DNA of 64,000 nt from the NCBI RefSeq assembly GCF_004210295.1, contig NZ_SDAK01000001.1:124001-188000 (forward strand), written 5' to 3'. The first letter of the stretch is position 1; the number at the start of each line of letters is the position of its first letter. The notes beneath the pieces are model-generated. The model did no database searches and was not told the origin of the DNA. It was given only the letters and a program-made list of their open reading frames with translations. The translations under genes were made by a program, and so were the position numbers. This DNA is from Lactococcus sp. S-13 (GTDB taxonomy: Bacteria > Bacillota > Bacilli > Lactobacillales > Streptococcaceae). Below, piece after piece: positions 48,781 to 57,407 of this stretch.

Positions 48781-49449
48781 ATGGAGCAAGGATGTTTTTA
48801 TATTAAAATACACGGTGATGATAAGCAGTTAAAAATAAACGATGCCTTAAAGCAAGAACTACTTAATGCTTTTAAAAACGAAAAAATGATTAGAGATGAC
48901 CTGTTTTTATTTCCAACAATAAACTTTGCAATGGCATTATTAGACGATATTGAGAGTTCCTATTTTGGGAAAAGATTTGTTCCTTGTGCGATTCTAACTC
49001 GTTCTTTACTGGATGCAACTATGTCTCTAATCTACTTTCTCCAAGTTCCTAGTTCTGATTACGATTCCTTTTTTAAGGAGTATTTCAAAACTGGGGAATT
49101 AACGAAAGCACCAGATAAAAAAGGCATACGATGGCGGTTAACAGGTAAAGAACTCTGTGAAGTTTACAAGAATAAAGTCGGTTATGATGTGAACGAACCA
49201 TATAAGAATCTTTCCAAATATGTTCATCCCACCTTAAGACATTTCTATTCAATGTATCAAGATTTAGATGATGGTGCTTTTGGGTTAACGATGTATGGTT
49301 CAAAAACAGAATTTATTGAAGAGCAATATTTAGAATTACATCAACTGATTTATTCATGTATTGATGTATTTATTCTGGTATTAAGACAAAGAGGGAAAAT
49401 GTTTCAAGAAAAAGAAAATATACCTCTTAAAAACAAAGCAAATATTTGA
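48781..49449 (+). CDS. Unknown cargo protein, DUF5677/HEPN-like
   Basis: 222 residues from ATG 48781 (GAGGAG upstream; TTG 48739 lacks one). Helical, soluble. The pattern RSLLDATMSLIYFL followed about 80 residues later by LSKYVHPTLRHFYSMY resembles DUF5677-type, HEPN-like helical bundles, where a conserved Arg and His face each other. Located at the left of a restriction-modification cassette and ended by its own terminator, so a phage-defence or toxin-like role is possible. This is inference; no catalytic RxxxxH motif is clear. Confidence 0.5.
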   Translation: MEQGCFYIKIHGDDKQLKINDALKQELLNAFKNEKMIRDDLFLFPTINFAMALLDDIESSYFGKRFVPCAILTRSLLDATMSLIYFLQVPSSDYDSFFKEYFKTGELTKAPDKKGIRWRLTGKELCEVYKNKVGYDVNEPYKNLSKYVHPTLRHFYSMYQDLDDGAFGLTMYGSKTEFIEEQYLELHQLIYSCIDVFILVLRQRGKMFQEKENIPLKNKANI

Positions 49450-49492
49450 CAAAGAACAGGACGATGACTAAAATTGAACAGCACAGCACAGC

Positions 49493-49514
49493 AGGTAGAT
49501 ACTACCTCTTTTTA
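49493..49514 (+). terminator. Terminator between the DUF5677-like gene and mod
   Basis: AGGTAG-ATA-CTACCTCTTTTT. Confidence 0.65.
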
Positions 49515-49561
49515 CCATACGCAAAAAATACTTCCAACAGGATTCTTGGAGGTGTTTTATA

Positions 49562-51343
49562 ATGCCTAAAATTCCCTTTGATGACCGCCCTCATAAAAAT
49601 GAAAAACAAGAATCCATCGACTTTGTAAAGTCCCTCATTGAACAAGCGAGAACTGATGCTCGTGACTCTGATATTCCAAAACTTGAAAAATTGATTCAAC
49701 TTCTTAACTCGAAAAAATATGGCTTAGTCTGGGAAGAACACGCCGAGTTAGTTGAGGAAGAAATGAAAACGAAAATTCCTGTTTTTGTCGAAGATCAAGG
49801 CAAGAAAATCAACGATAATCCAGATTCGGAAGATTTTAATTTTCTTTTAGAGGGAGATAATCTGCACAGCTTGCATCTTTTGGAAAAAACACATCTTGGG
49901 AAGATTGATGTAATTTATATTGACCCACCTTATAATACAGGAACTAAAGAAGGAGCATTTCGATATAATGACAAATTGATACTTAACGATGATTCTTATA
50001 TTCACTCAAAATGGCTTAGCTTTATAAATGTTCGCTTAAAAATTGCTGAAAGATTGCTTACAAATGATGGGGTTCTATTTCTTCATATTGATGAAAATGA
50101 ATACGCACAAATCAAGTTATTATTAGATGAGTTATTTGGAGAAGATGCCTTTGTAGAAAACTTGATTTGGAATAAGCGCGTCCCTAAAAATGATAAAGGA
50201 ATCGGTGCAATTCATGAGTATATTTTAGTGTATAGCAAAAACAAAAAGAATGAGTTTTTAGTTGAAAAAGAGGGATTAGAAGAAATTTTTTCTTTAGTAG
50301 AAAATGCAAAAAAATCAGGGAAAACACCACTTGAATCACAGAATATGTTAAAGCAGTATTATCGTGAGAATGAATTTCCAAGAGCTATTACACTATATAA
50401 TAATGTAGACAATAATTATAAGATATTTGGAAAAATTAATATGTCATGGCCAAATGCAAATACTTTTGGACCTAGATATGATGTTTTGCATCCTAAAACT
50501 AAAAATCCAGTTAAAGTTCCAGATAGAGGTTGGAGATGGCGTTATGAAACATTGAAAGATGCCTTGAATGGAGATTTTCAAGAATTGGAGGATGGAGGAT
50601 ATTTAAAAGGTAGGATTTGGTATGCAAAAGATGAAAAAACTCAAATATCTAGTATCAATTATCTAGAGGATACCAACAGAATGCTTCTGAGGTCTATTAT
50701 TTCTTTGAAATCTGACGGTTCACTTGAGTTAGAGAAATTAGGATTTAGAAAAAATGATTTTGCATATGCTAAACCAGTCAGCTTGGCTAAAGAGTTGTTA
50801 GAATCAATTACTTTTAGTAATAAAAATGCGATTATTTTAGATTTTTTTGCAGGTTCTGGAACGACTGGACAAGCTGTAGCAGAACTCAACAATGAAGATG
50901 GCGGAAATCGTAAATTTATTCTTGCAACAAATAATGAAAATAATATTGCCGAGGAAGTAACTTATGAACGGATGAAACGTGTTTCTTCGGGTACTGAAAA
51001 ATATGAAGCAAAACCAATGAATTTGAAATATCTCAAAACTGATTTTGTAATCAAAGAAAAATTCCCTAATGTTTCACTCGAATATGAGCTTTTAAGATAT
51101 ATCACACCACTTGTGGAACTTGAATTTACAGTTGACATTGTTAATCCTAAAGTTCAAATTGTGATTACAGATGGACAGCTTGAAAGTTTGATTGAAAATA
51201 ATGAGCTGGTAGCTTATTCAACTTTGTTCATGCACCCCGATATTTTCCGAGATGCAGAACAAAATCAAGTCTTGTCGGACTTACAAATCAAAGTGCAAGA
51301 AATTCCTAATTACTTCTTTGGAATGGAGTTGTGGAGTAAATGA
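49562..51343 (+). CDS. mod: Type III restriction-modification system methyltransferase (Mod)
   Basis: 593 residues, RBS GGAGGTG. Adenine-N6 methyltransferase of the beta class: catalytic IDPPYNTGTKEGAFRY near residue 122, a target-recognition middle, then SAM motif ILDFFAGSGTTGQAVAELN near residue 420. The order DPPY before FxGxG is that of type III Mod proteins. It methylates one strand of the recognition site and gives specificity to Res. Its stop overlaps the next gene by 4 bases. Confidence 0.93.
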   Translation: MPKIPFDDRPHKNEKQESIDFVKSLIEQARTDARDSDIPKLEKLIQLLNSKKYGLVWEEHAELVEEEMKTKIPVFVEDQGKKINDNPDSEDFNFLLEGDNLHSLHLLEKTHLGKIDVIYIDPPYNTGTKEGAFRYNDKLILNDDSYIHSKWLSFINVRLKIAERLLTNDGVLFLHIDENEYAQIKLLLDELFGEDAFVENLIWNKRVPKNDKGIGAIHEYILVYSKNKKNEFLVEKEGLEEIFSLVENAKKSGKTPLESQNMLKQYYRENEFPRAITLYNNVDNNYKIFGKINMSWPNANTFGPRYDVLHPKTKNPVKVPDRGWRWRYETLKDALNGDFQELEDGGYLKGRIWYAKDEKTQISSINYLEDTNRMLLRSIISLKSDGSLELEKLGFRKNDFAYAKPVSLAKELLESITFSNKNAIILDFFAGSGTTGQAVAELNNEDGGNRKFILATNNENNIAEEVTYERMKRVSSGTEKYEAKPMNLKYLKTDFVIKEKFPNVSLEYELLRYITPLVELEFTVDIVNPKVQIVITDGQLESLIENNELVAYSTLFMHPDIFRDAEQNQVLSDLQIKVQEIPNYFFGMELWSK

Positions 51344-52119
51344 TTAAAATTTTCAGCAATGAAACAGAATGGGATATTTTTAAAAACGTACTACAGTCAG
51401 AAGGGTTATATGCAAAATCCAAAAAAGAACGAAAACTACTTGATGAAATAACAAAAGCAATTTGGACTGATAATACAAGTACAAGACCTGATTTTATTTC
51501 TGATGATTTCATGATTGAGATGTTCGAAATTGATGATATAGTCACTTCTAAGAAGGGAAAAAATAATCCTCAACGTAAGGCAGATGCTAGAGCATTACGG
51601 GATGTAGAAAGCTGGATGAGTAATTTTCCAAAGGGCACATTTCATGAAGATTTAATGATTATTGCGCACGGGGATACAAGGTATAACCCTGAAACTGATA
51701 CTTTTACGCCAGATAATTCTGTTAGCCATCATAACTATGGAGCATATTTGAACAATTTCACTCGAATCTGTAACAAACATTTGGTTAGTGTAGAAGCTTA
51801 TAGAAAGAACTATCCTAACAAAAAACTTGGATTCTTAATTGTCGATGATTCAACGATGTATTTATCAAAACTAAGAGTTCAAGGTAGAGATATTTTTTTA
51901 AGTCTTCCCTTTTTTGATAAAAACTTTATGAAGTCATTTATAAAATCTGACGTTGACTTTGTTGTTTGGGCTTTTAACAATAAATACATGTACACAGAAG
52001 AAAACTCAAAGGCACCTGCGCCTTTGCTACCGAATGTAGCTTTAATTAATAAATATAATTACTACAACAAATATTCAAAAAAATTTGATATAAAATCAAT
52101 GATTTCATTAGAAGAGTGA
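51340..52119 (+). CDS. Unknown protein between mod and res, possible PD-(D/E)xK fold
   Basis: 259 residues, overlapping mod by 4 bases and ending 9 bases before res, so one translational unit. Not recognised. The stretch RPDFISDDFMIEMFEIDD (residues 49-66) has the spacing of a PD-(D/E)x nuclease core with acidic residues, though the usual Lys is absent. DTRYNPETD, HHNYGAYLNNF and FVVWAFNNKYMY are other striking blocks. Standard type III systems have only Mod and Res, so this may be a modifier, specificity helper, extra nuclease or immunity factor. Confidence 0.6.
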   Translation: MIKIFSNETEWDIFKNVLQSEGLYAKSKKERKLLDEITKAIWTDNTSTRPDFISDDFMIEMFEIDDIVTSKKGKNNPQRKADARALRDVESWMSNFPKGTFHEDLMIIAHGDTRYNPETDTFTPDNSVSHHNYGAYLNNFTRICNKHLVSVEAYRKNYPNKKLGFLIVDDSTMYLSKLRVQGRDIFLSLPFFDKNFMKSFIKSDVDFVVWAFNNKYMYTEENSKAPAPLLPNVALINKYNYYNKYSKKFDIKSMISLEE

Positions 52120-52128
52120 GGAATCTAA

Positions 52129-54357
52129 ATGATTAATTTAAAATATTTCCAACAAGATGTGGTAGATAAACTTCTTGCCTTTATAGCACCTGAATATGGC
52201 GTAAATAACCTAACCATCAAAGCACCAACTGGAGCAGGGAAAACTATCATGCTTTTATCGTGGATTGATGAATATATTCGTTCAACGGCTGATAATGTTG
52301 CTTTTGTGTGGTTTACACCAGGTGCTGGCGAATTAGAGGAACAGTCACAAGATAAAGCCAATAATTTTTCAAGCATTAAAGCACAATCTGTTGATGATGC
52401 GCTATTAAATGGATTTGAACGAGGTTCTGCTACATTTATCAACTATGAGCGAGTTGTCGGAAAGAAATCAAAAGCAATGCTGACAGATAGTGAGCGTGAT
52501 AATCTTGTCGATAAGATTGATAAAGCCGTTCAAAATAATCGTCATTTCATCGTGATTATTGATGAAGCACACCGAAATGATACCTCAAAGGCACGTGAAA
52601 TTATATCCCGATTTAATGCTTCTAAAACGGTACGTGTATCGGCAACGATAGATGATCCGAATACACCTGATACCGTTGAATTTTATCAAGTAGAGGAAGA
52701 GGCTGTTATTGCATCAGGTTTGATTACTCGTGCTGTCGTTGTTAATGAAGAAATAGACATCAAACTTGATGGTAAAGATGAATTTGCGATTTTATTTGAT
52801 GCTGCGGAGAAAAAGCGACAAGCGATTGTAAAAAGTTATTCAGAAAATGGTGTCATTGGTGTAAATCCTTTGGTACTTGTCCAGCTTCCAGATGAATCAA
52901 CACCTGATTTATCTCTACGCATTGAGCAGCATCTTCAAGAAAAAATGCAAAAAACTTATGAAGATGGAAAACTCGGTATTTGGCTTTCAGAGCAAAAGCG
53001 CAATGTCATTGATGTTTCAAAGCTAGATAACAAAGTTGAATATTTGATTATCAAACAAGCGATTGCAACAGGTTGGGATGCCCCACGAGCAAAAATTCTT
53101 ATTAAAATACGTGAGAATATGGGTGAACAGTTTACAATTCAAACGCTTGGACGGATTCGCCGTATGCCTCAACCTTGGCGTGGGCATTATGATATAGATG
53201 TTCTGGATAATGCTTATCTTTATACTTTCGACACAGATTTCTTAAATGGCGCATTTGCACAAGGTGGAGCAGTTGCACCAACTCCTTTGCTTGATCTCAA
53301 AGATAAAGCAAAAAGTTTAAAATTGACTTCTGAGCGTGTGCTTCAATATGATGCGGTATTAAACGAAAAATTGATTTTGAATAATGTATATGATGGACTA
53401 AAGAAACGTTTAAACTTTACAGAAGATTTAGATGCAAACTATCTCATCTTAAAAAATCAAGGCTATACCATGGGCGATGAAATTGTTACAACTTTTAAGC
53501 AAGGGCGCTTTGATACACTTGAACACGTTGATAAATTGCAAGACCGTGAACGATATATAAAAGCTGATTATCAAGATAACCGTATTGATTTGCTTCATGC
53601 GTTCCATGAACTCGACCGTGTGTTACATCTGCCTGTTTCAAAAATTGAAGCAATGCTTAGAATTTTCTTCTTGTTTGGCGATAATCGAAGAAAAAATACC
53701 ATTACCAAAATGTCAGCGAATGAATGGACGGCATTTATCTTAAATAACTGGCGAGAACTGCGAGAAGAATTTAGAAAAACGGATGTTGCGCAATCTGTTC
53801 AGGGAAGTTTTGATTTGAATAATATTCAGAAAAATGATTTTACTATTCCATTGATTGAGCGTTATACTTATAATCCCAAACTAGCAGATGCAAAAATTGT
53901 TGAAACAAGTGCTTATGAAAAATATACAACTGCATCTATTGCTGTTCGTCCAAGTATTGTTGAACGCTTGATGGAACGATGGCTTGAAGAACATTTTGAA
54001 AATGTTGATTTTGTTTATAAAAATGGAGATAAGGGCACGCAATACTTTTCGCTTGTTTATACTACAAATGGTGGTGCTTCTCATTTCTATCCTGACTTCA
54101 TTGTTCAAATGAAAAACGGAGATATTTATATCATTGAAACGAAAGGTGGAGAAAATAATAAAGGACAAGATAAGAATATTGACCCTTATGCAACTGCAAA
54201 ATATGAAGCATTAAAAAAATATGCTTCAGAATATAATTGCAGATGGGCATTTGTTCGTGATGTGAATGAAGAACTATTTTATCTTAATGATGGTGAATGG
54301 GAAGATGAGATGGTAGCTGATAAATGGAAACCTGTTGCCGAATTGTTTGGTATGTAA
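52129..54357 (+). CDS. res: Type III restriction endonuclease subunit (Res)
   Basis: 742 residues, RBS GTGAGGAA. Superfamily 2 helicase: Walker A KAPTGAGKTIMLL near residue 35, Walker B IIDEAHRND, SATIDDP, and TLGRIRRMPQP as motif VI. The C-terminal nuclease domain has YPDFIVQMKNGDIYIIETKG, a complete PD-(D/E)xK site. It acts with Mod to translocate or slide and cut unmethylated DNA between inversely placed sites. Complete, no frameshift. Confidence 0.93.
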   Translation: MINLKYFQQDVVDKLLAFIAPEYGVNNLTIKAPTGAGKTIMLLSWIDEYIRSTADNVAFVWFTPGAGELEEQSQDKANNFSSIKAQSVDDALLNGFERGSATFINYERVVGKKSKAMLTDSERDNLVDKIDKAVQNNRHFIVIIDEAHRNDTSKAREIISRFNASKTVRVSATIDDPNTPDTVEFYQVEEEAVIASGLITRAVVVNEEIDIKLDGKDEFAILFDAAEKKRQAIVKSYSENGVIGVNPLVLVQLPDESTPDLSLRIEQHLQEKMQKTYEDGKLGIWLSEQKRNVIDVSKLDNKVEYLIIKQAIATGWDAPRAKILIKIRENMGEQFTIQTLGRIRRMPQPWRGHYDIDVLDNAYLYTFDTDFLNGAFAQGGAVAPTPLLDLKDKAKSLKLTSERVLQYDAVLNEKLILNNVYDGLKKRLNFTEDLDANYLILKNQGYTMGDEIVTTFKQGRFDTLEHVDKLQDRERYIKADYQDNRIDLLHAFHELDRVLHLPVSKIEAMLRIFFLFGDNRRKNTITKMSANEWTAFILNNWRELREEFRKTDVAQSVQGSFDLNNIQKNDFTIPLIERYTYNPKLADAKIVETSAYEKYTTASIAVRPSIVERLMERWLEEHFENVDFVYKNGDKGTQYFSLVYTTNGGASHFYPDFIVQMKNGDIYIIETKGGENNKGQDKNIDPYATAKYEALKKYASEYNCRWAFVRDVNEELFYLNDGEWEDEMVADKWKPVAELFGM

Positions 54358-54358
54358 A

Positions 54359-55087
54359 ATGGCAAAGAAAGTTGAATTTCAAAATACAAGTCAATTTATT
54401 TTTAGATTAACCTCTGAAAGATTAAGGAAGAAAAAGGAGAAATTAAATTCTGAAAGATTAAAAAATAAAGAAAAGAAATTGACAGACTATAATATTGCTG
54501 GATTTAGTTCAAAGAAAAACTATGATGATGCTGAAAGTTATCAGAGAGAGTATGACATAAATGTTATTTCAAAAATCATGGTTAATGACCAAAAGGATAA
54601 AAAAACAAAGTATCTAATACCTGCGAAATACTACACGCAATTAGCAAATGTTTTAGAGTTTTCTAGCATTCACGAAATGCTATGGGGAAGCGAAGAAGAA
54701 ATTAAACAATATTTAGAAGATATGTTTTTCCAAATATTCCAAGATGGCATTAACAGTAACAACATTATCATAAAGACTTCTTTCACGGATTTAGCCTATA
54801 ATTTGAATGAAGTAGTCACTGATGTACCCCAGTTTATTTATAATAATATTAAGAAAGAACTGAATGATGAATTTTTAGACTTCACAAAAGCAATTAATGT
54901 AACAAATCTTATATTCCAAATAGCTGAAACAAATGAATGGATTTTTGATGAAAGAACATCAAAAGTCCTAGATGGAACAGAATTCAATGAATATCTTGGT
55001 TTTAAAAAATTAAATGATGCCTTAGAAAATTTCTCTGAAAAAAAAATTGTTCCTTTACTAAAAATTGAGCTTATTAAGTTATTGTAA
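54359..55087 (+). CDS. Unknown protein downstream of res, possibly DNA-binding
   Basis: 242 residues; ATG 54359 begins one base after the res stop (TAAAATG). The N-terminal third is very Lys/Glu-rich (TSERLRKKKEKLNSERLKNKE) and followed by LIPAKYYTQLANVLEFSSIHEMLWGSEEEI, which has the feel of a degenerate Cro/CI-type helix-turn-helix protein with a longer helical C-terminus. Not recognised. Coupled to the restriction cassette, so perhaps its regulator or another defence part. Ended by a terminator. Confidence 0.55.
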   Translation: MAKKVEFQNTSQFIFRLTSERLRKKKEKLNSERLKNKEKKLTDYNIAGFSSKKNYDDAESYQREYDINVISKIMVNDQKDKKTKYLIPAKYYTQLANVLEFSSIHEMLWGSEEEIKQYLEDMFFQIFQDGINSNNIIIKTSFTDLAYNLNEVVTDVPQFIYNNIKKELNDEFLDFTKAINVTNLIFQIAETNEWIFDERTSKVLDGTEFNEYLGFKKLNDALENFSEKKIVPLLKIELIKLL

Positions 55088-55103
55088 GTAAATATTTTTT
55101 CAT

Positions 55104-55130
55104 GACCTGTCTTAATTGGCAGGTTTTTTC
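55104..55130 (+). terminator. Terminator at the end of the restriction cassette
   Basis: GACCTGT-CTTAATT-GGCAGGTTTTTTC; separates cargo from the mobility genes. Confidence 0.75.
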
Positions 55131-55218
55131 GCATCTGTTCAAAAAATAGGTGCTTTTTTTATTTTTTTAGAAACACTTTTGCACAGATTTAGCAACTGAT
55201 GAAAATTTAATAGAATAA

Positions 55219-55242
55219 ATCTATCGAAGCGCTTCGGTAGAT
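55219..55242. repeat. 24-base palindrome before the mobility genes (possible origin or operator)
   Basis: ATCTATCGAAGCGCTTCGGTAGAT, 12-base arms with one G-T pair. A second weaker inverted pair (GTTGCGAA / TCGCAA) follows. It lies 70 bases before the first mobility gene. Could be an origin of transfer, a repressor site or an RNA hairpin. Confidence 0.5.
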
Positions 55243-55312
55243 GCAATGAGGTTGCGAACTCTACCATAAAATATTGATGTAGCTAGTCGCAAATGGTTAC
55301 TGGAGGGAATTT

Positions 55313-55723
55313 ATGTTGCTAGGACAAACAAAATTATCTGAAGTTGTTATTTCAAATGTTGTAGTACCCAAAACTGCGACGATTCAAGCGGTCAGTAAGT
55401 CACCACGTTACGCTGAATCAGGTGAACCAATCCAAGGCTCTGTGGCTAAAATCTCTTGTCAATTCATTGATTCAGATTTGGCAAAAATCATTCAAAAATC
55501 TGGCGCAGACATTTCAGAGCTAAAGACATACCCGCTTGAATTGATTGGCAGTGAACAAGATTTGATTGAACTTTCAGCCAGTGATTTAGTTGGATCAGAA
55601 ATCTTATTGAAAGATGCAAAGGTCATGTTGAAGTGGGAACAAGGGCAAGGAAGAAATGCCGGAGGTTGGCGTAGTCTGAAATTAGTATTAGACATCAGCG
55701 AAAAAGAAAGTGAAGGTAAGTAA
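55313..55723 (+). CDS. Unknown protein at the head of the mobility module
   Basis: 136 residues, RBS GGAGGGAA. Predicted mostly beta strand (SEVVISNVVVPKTATIQAV...GSVAKISCQFID), no membrane segment, Gly/Arg-rich turn QGQGRNAGGWRS. Position just before FtsK and Rep genes is typical of small accessory DNA-processing proteins in integrative elements (for example SSB-like HelP-type proteins). I cannot confirm homology. The next 53-codon gene starts two bases after its stop codon. Confidence 0.6.
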   Translation: MLLGQTKLSEVVISNVVVPKTATIQAVSKSPRYAESGEPIQGSVAKISCQFIDSDLAKIIQKSGADISELKTYPLELIGSEQDLIELSASDLVGSEILLKDAKVMLKWEQGQGRNAGGWRSLKLVLDISEKESEGK

Positions 55724-55724
55724 G

Positions 55725-55886
55725 ATGAACAAAAAAGAACTAAGTGTTTGGGCATATTTGAATGAAATTGAATACTGCTTGAAAGATGATACTTATAACA
55801 AAAAACGTGCTTTAGATTTAATTTCTATTGCTAGGGACATCCTAACTGGAAAGATGAAAGGAGAGTTTGACGACTGTGAAGATTGA
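55725..55886 (+). CDS. Small protein of the mobility operon, 53 residues
   Basis: ATG 55725 lies 2 bases after the previous stop, with GAAGGTAAG as RBS; the end overlaps the FtsK-like gene by 11 bases. The product MNKKELSVWAYLNEIEYCLK... is acidic at its end (GEFDDCED) and helical. Unknown, but tight packing and the RBS of the next gene inside it (AAAGGAG at 55857) support expression. Confidence 0.6.
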   Translation: MNKKELSVWAYLNEIEYCLKDDTYNKKRALDLISIARDILTGKMKGEFDDCED

Positions 55887-57342
55887 AAAGTTTGTTGAAT
55901 GGTTTACTCGATTGCCTCCAATGTGGGGCTTTTCGAGCAAATTGACTGTTGATAAGAATCAAGCTCAAATTTCATACAAAAAGAAACAATGTTATCTACT
56001 TGTTTTAAAAATTTGGATTGTCCTTACCATTTTGATAATGATTTGGTGCAATTCCATAAATATTCTACTTAGCATTTCACAAGGAAAACTAATTTTTGAT
56101 AAATTCCCTCTTATGGTGATGTTGACAGTTCTCATTTTAGGAATACTTGTAACTTTATTATGGAACTTCTTTCATTCCCGATTTTCTCCAATTGAGAAAT
56201 GGAAATTAGAATCGCTTTTGAGAAATTTTACAGAAGAAGCCAATATATTAACACAACATGATGATTCATTTAATTTTACTAAATCTGTTAAATGGATTTA
56301 TTCGGCATCAGAACAAAAAATCACAATAACTCTAAAAACTGGCGGGCATGTTCATTTTGAAATGGAAAAAGATATTGCACGTAGATTACTAGGTTTCTTG
56401 ATGAAAGAAACGAATGATGTTTGGATTCTAGAAGACAATAGCATAAAAAGTGGTTCAATTAAAATGGTATTTTCTCATCATGCGGATGAACGAATAGCAA
56501 TTGATGATTTAAGGAAACTCAAAAAATCTAATATGGTTTATATCCCACTAACGACACAACTTTCATGGGATATTAAGAAGCAACCGCAGATAGGTATTTT
56601 CGGTAAAACTGGTAGCGGAAAAACCAGCTTAATAAAATCTATCATTATTTCTTTTATGGCGAATGACAATAACAATAAACTCATGCTCATAGATGGAAAA
56701 GCATCTTTTCTAGCACAATCAGGAAAATTTGCAAAAATCCCCACCGCCACTACTGCAGAGGCTTGCTTAAAATTATTAGATAATGCTATTGCAATTATGA
56801 ATCAACGCTATGATGAAATGAATCGTGACTTGGCAGATGAAAATGATGTAACCTTTATCGAGAAATTTCCTAATAAAGGAACGATTTTAATTGCTTGCGA
56901 TGAACTACTAGCTCTTGCTTCTGCAACGCAGGCATCAGATAAGTTGAAAAAGCCAGCGGATAGATTAATGCCACAAATTTCAGATAGAATTCTATCTCTT
57001 ATTGTCAAATCAAGACAAGCATCAATCGCATTGCTAATCTCAGGACAAGCCTTTCCAGCTAGCCTTTTAGGAGATACAACAGTACGCAGTAACTTAGGTA
57101 TGATTGTGAATCTCGGAAAAACCTCGCAACTTCAAGCACAGGAGCTTTTTTCCATGAACTTGAAAGATTTACCTCAAGCAGATTCATCAAATTACGAGGG
57201 AATTATTTGGCTAGATGCCCTTAATTGGGAAACACCCAGAGTATTTTACTCTCCCTATTATGACGATGAAAAATTACCTTTTAAAGCAACTTTACTAAAA
57301 TTAACTGAGGCGCAGGGCGGTGGCTCGCCACAAGCCCAATGA
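55876..57342 (+). CDS. FtsK/SpoIIIE-type DNA translocase (TcpA-like coupling protein)
   Basis: 488 residues from GTG 55876 (AAAGGAG 12 bases before). Two N-terminal membrane helices (KIWIVLTILIMIW and FPLMVMLTVLILGILVTLLW), then an FtsK-type ATPase: Walker A GIFGKTGSGKTSL near residue 243, Walker B ILIACDEL, and a conserved Gln/Arg-rich end of the motor. In integrative mobilizable elements such proteins bring the processed DNA to a conjugation channel. Next to an HUH replication protein, this suggests transfer or rolling-circle maintenance. Confidence 0.85.
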   Translation: MKIEKFVEWFTRLPPMWGFSSKLTVDKNQAQISYKKKQCYLLVLKIWIVLTILIMIWCNSINILLSISQGKLIFDKFPLMVMLTVLILGILVTLLWNFFHSRFSPIEKWKLESLLRNFTEEANILTQHDDSFNFTKSVKWIYSASEQKITITLKTGGHVHFEMEKDIARRLLGFLMKETNDVWILEDNSIKSGSIKMVFSHHADERIAIDDLRKLKKSNMVYIPLTTQLSWDIKKQPQIGIFGKTGSGKTSLIKSIIISFMANDNNNKLMLIDGKASFLAQSGKFAKIPTATTAEACLKLLDNAIAIMNQRYDEMNRDLADENDVTFIEKFPNKGTILIACDELLALASATQASDKLKKPADRLMPQISDRILSLIVKSRQASIALLISGQAFPASLLGDTTVRSNLGMIVNLGKTSQLQAQELFSMNLKDLPQADSSNYEGIIWLDALNWETPRVFYSPYYDDEKLPFKATLLKLTEAQGGGSPQAQ

Positions 57343-57355
57343 CGACTCAGTTAGT

Positions 57356-57385
57356 CTTGCGTGTACTACTTGACATACACGCAAG
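57356..57385. repeat. Perfect inverted repeat before the Rep gene (candidate oriT/dso)
   Basis: CTTGCGTGTA-CTACTTGACA-TACACGCAAG: 10-base arms, 10-base loop, no T-run, so not a normal terminator. It sits directly before the HUH initiator gene, the usual place for a double-strand or transfer origin that its own Rep nicks. Confidence 0.55.
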
Positions 57386-57407
57386 ATAAGCTGATGAAAT
57401 ACGAGTA

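Noticed and set aside
57356-57385. Calling the inverted repeat before rep a terminator
   Set aside because: No T-run follows on either strand, and it sits right at the Rep gene start.
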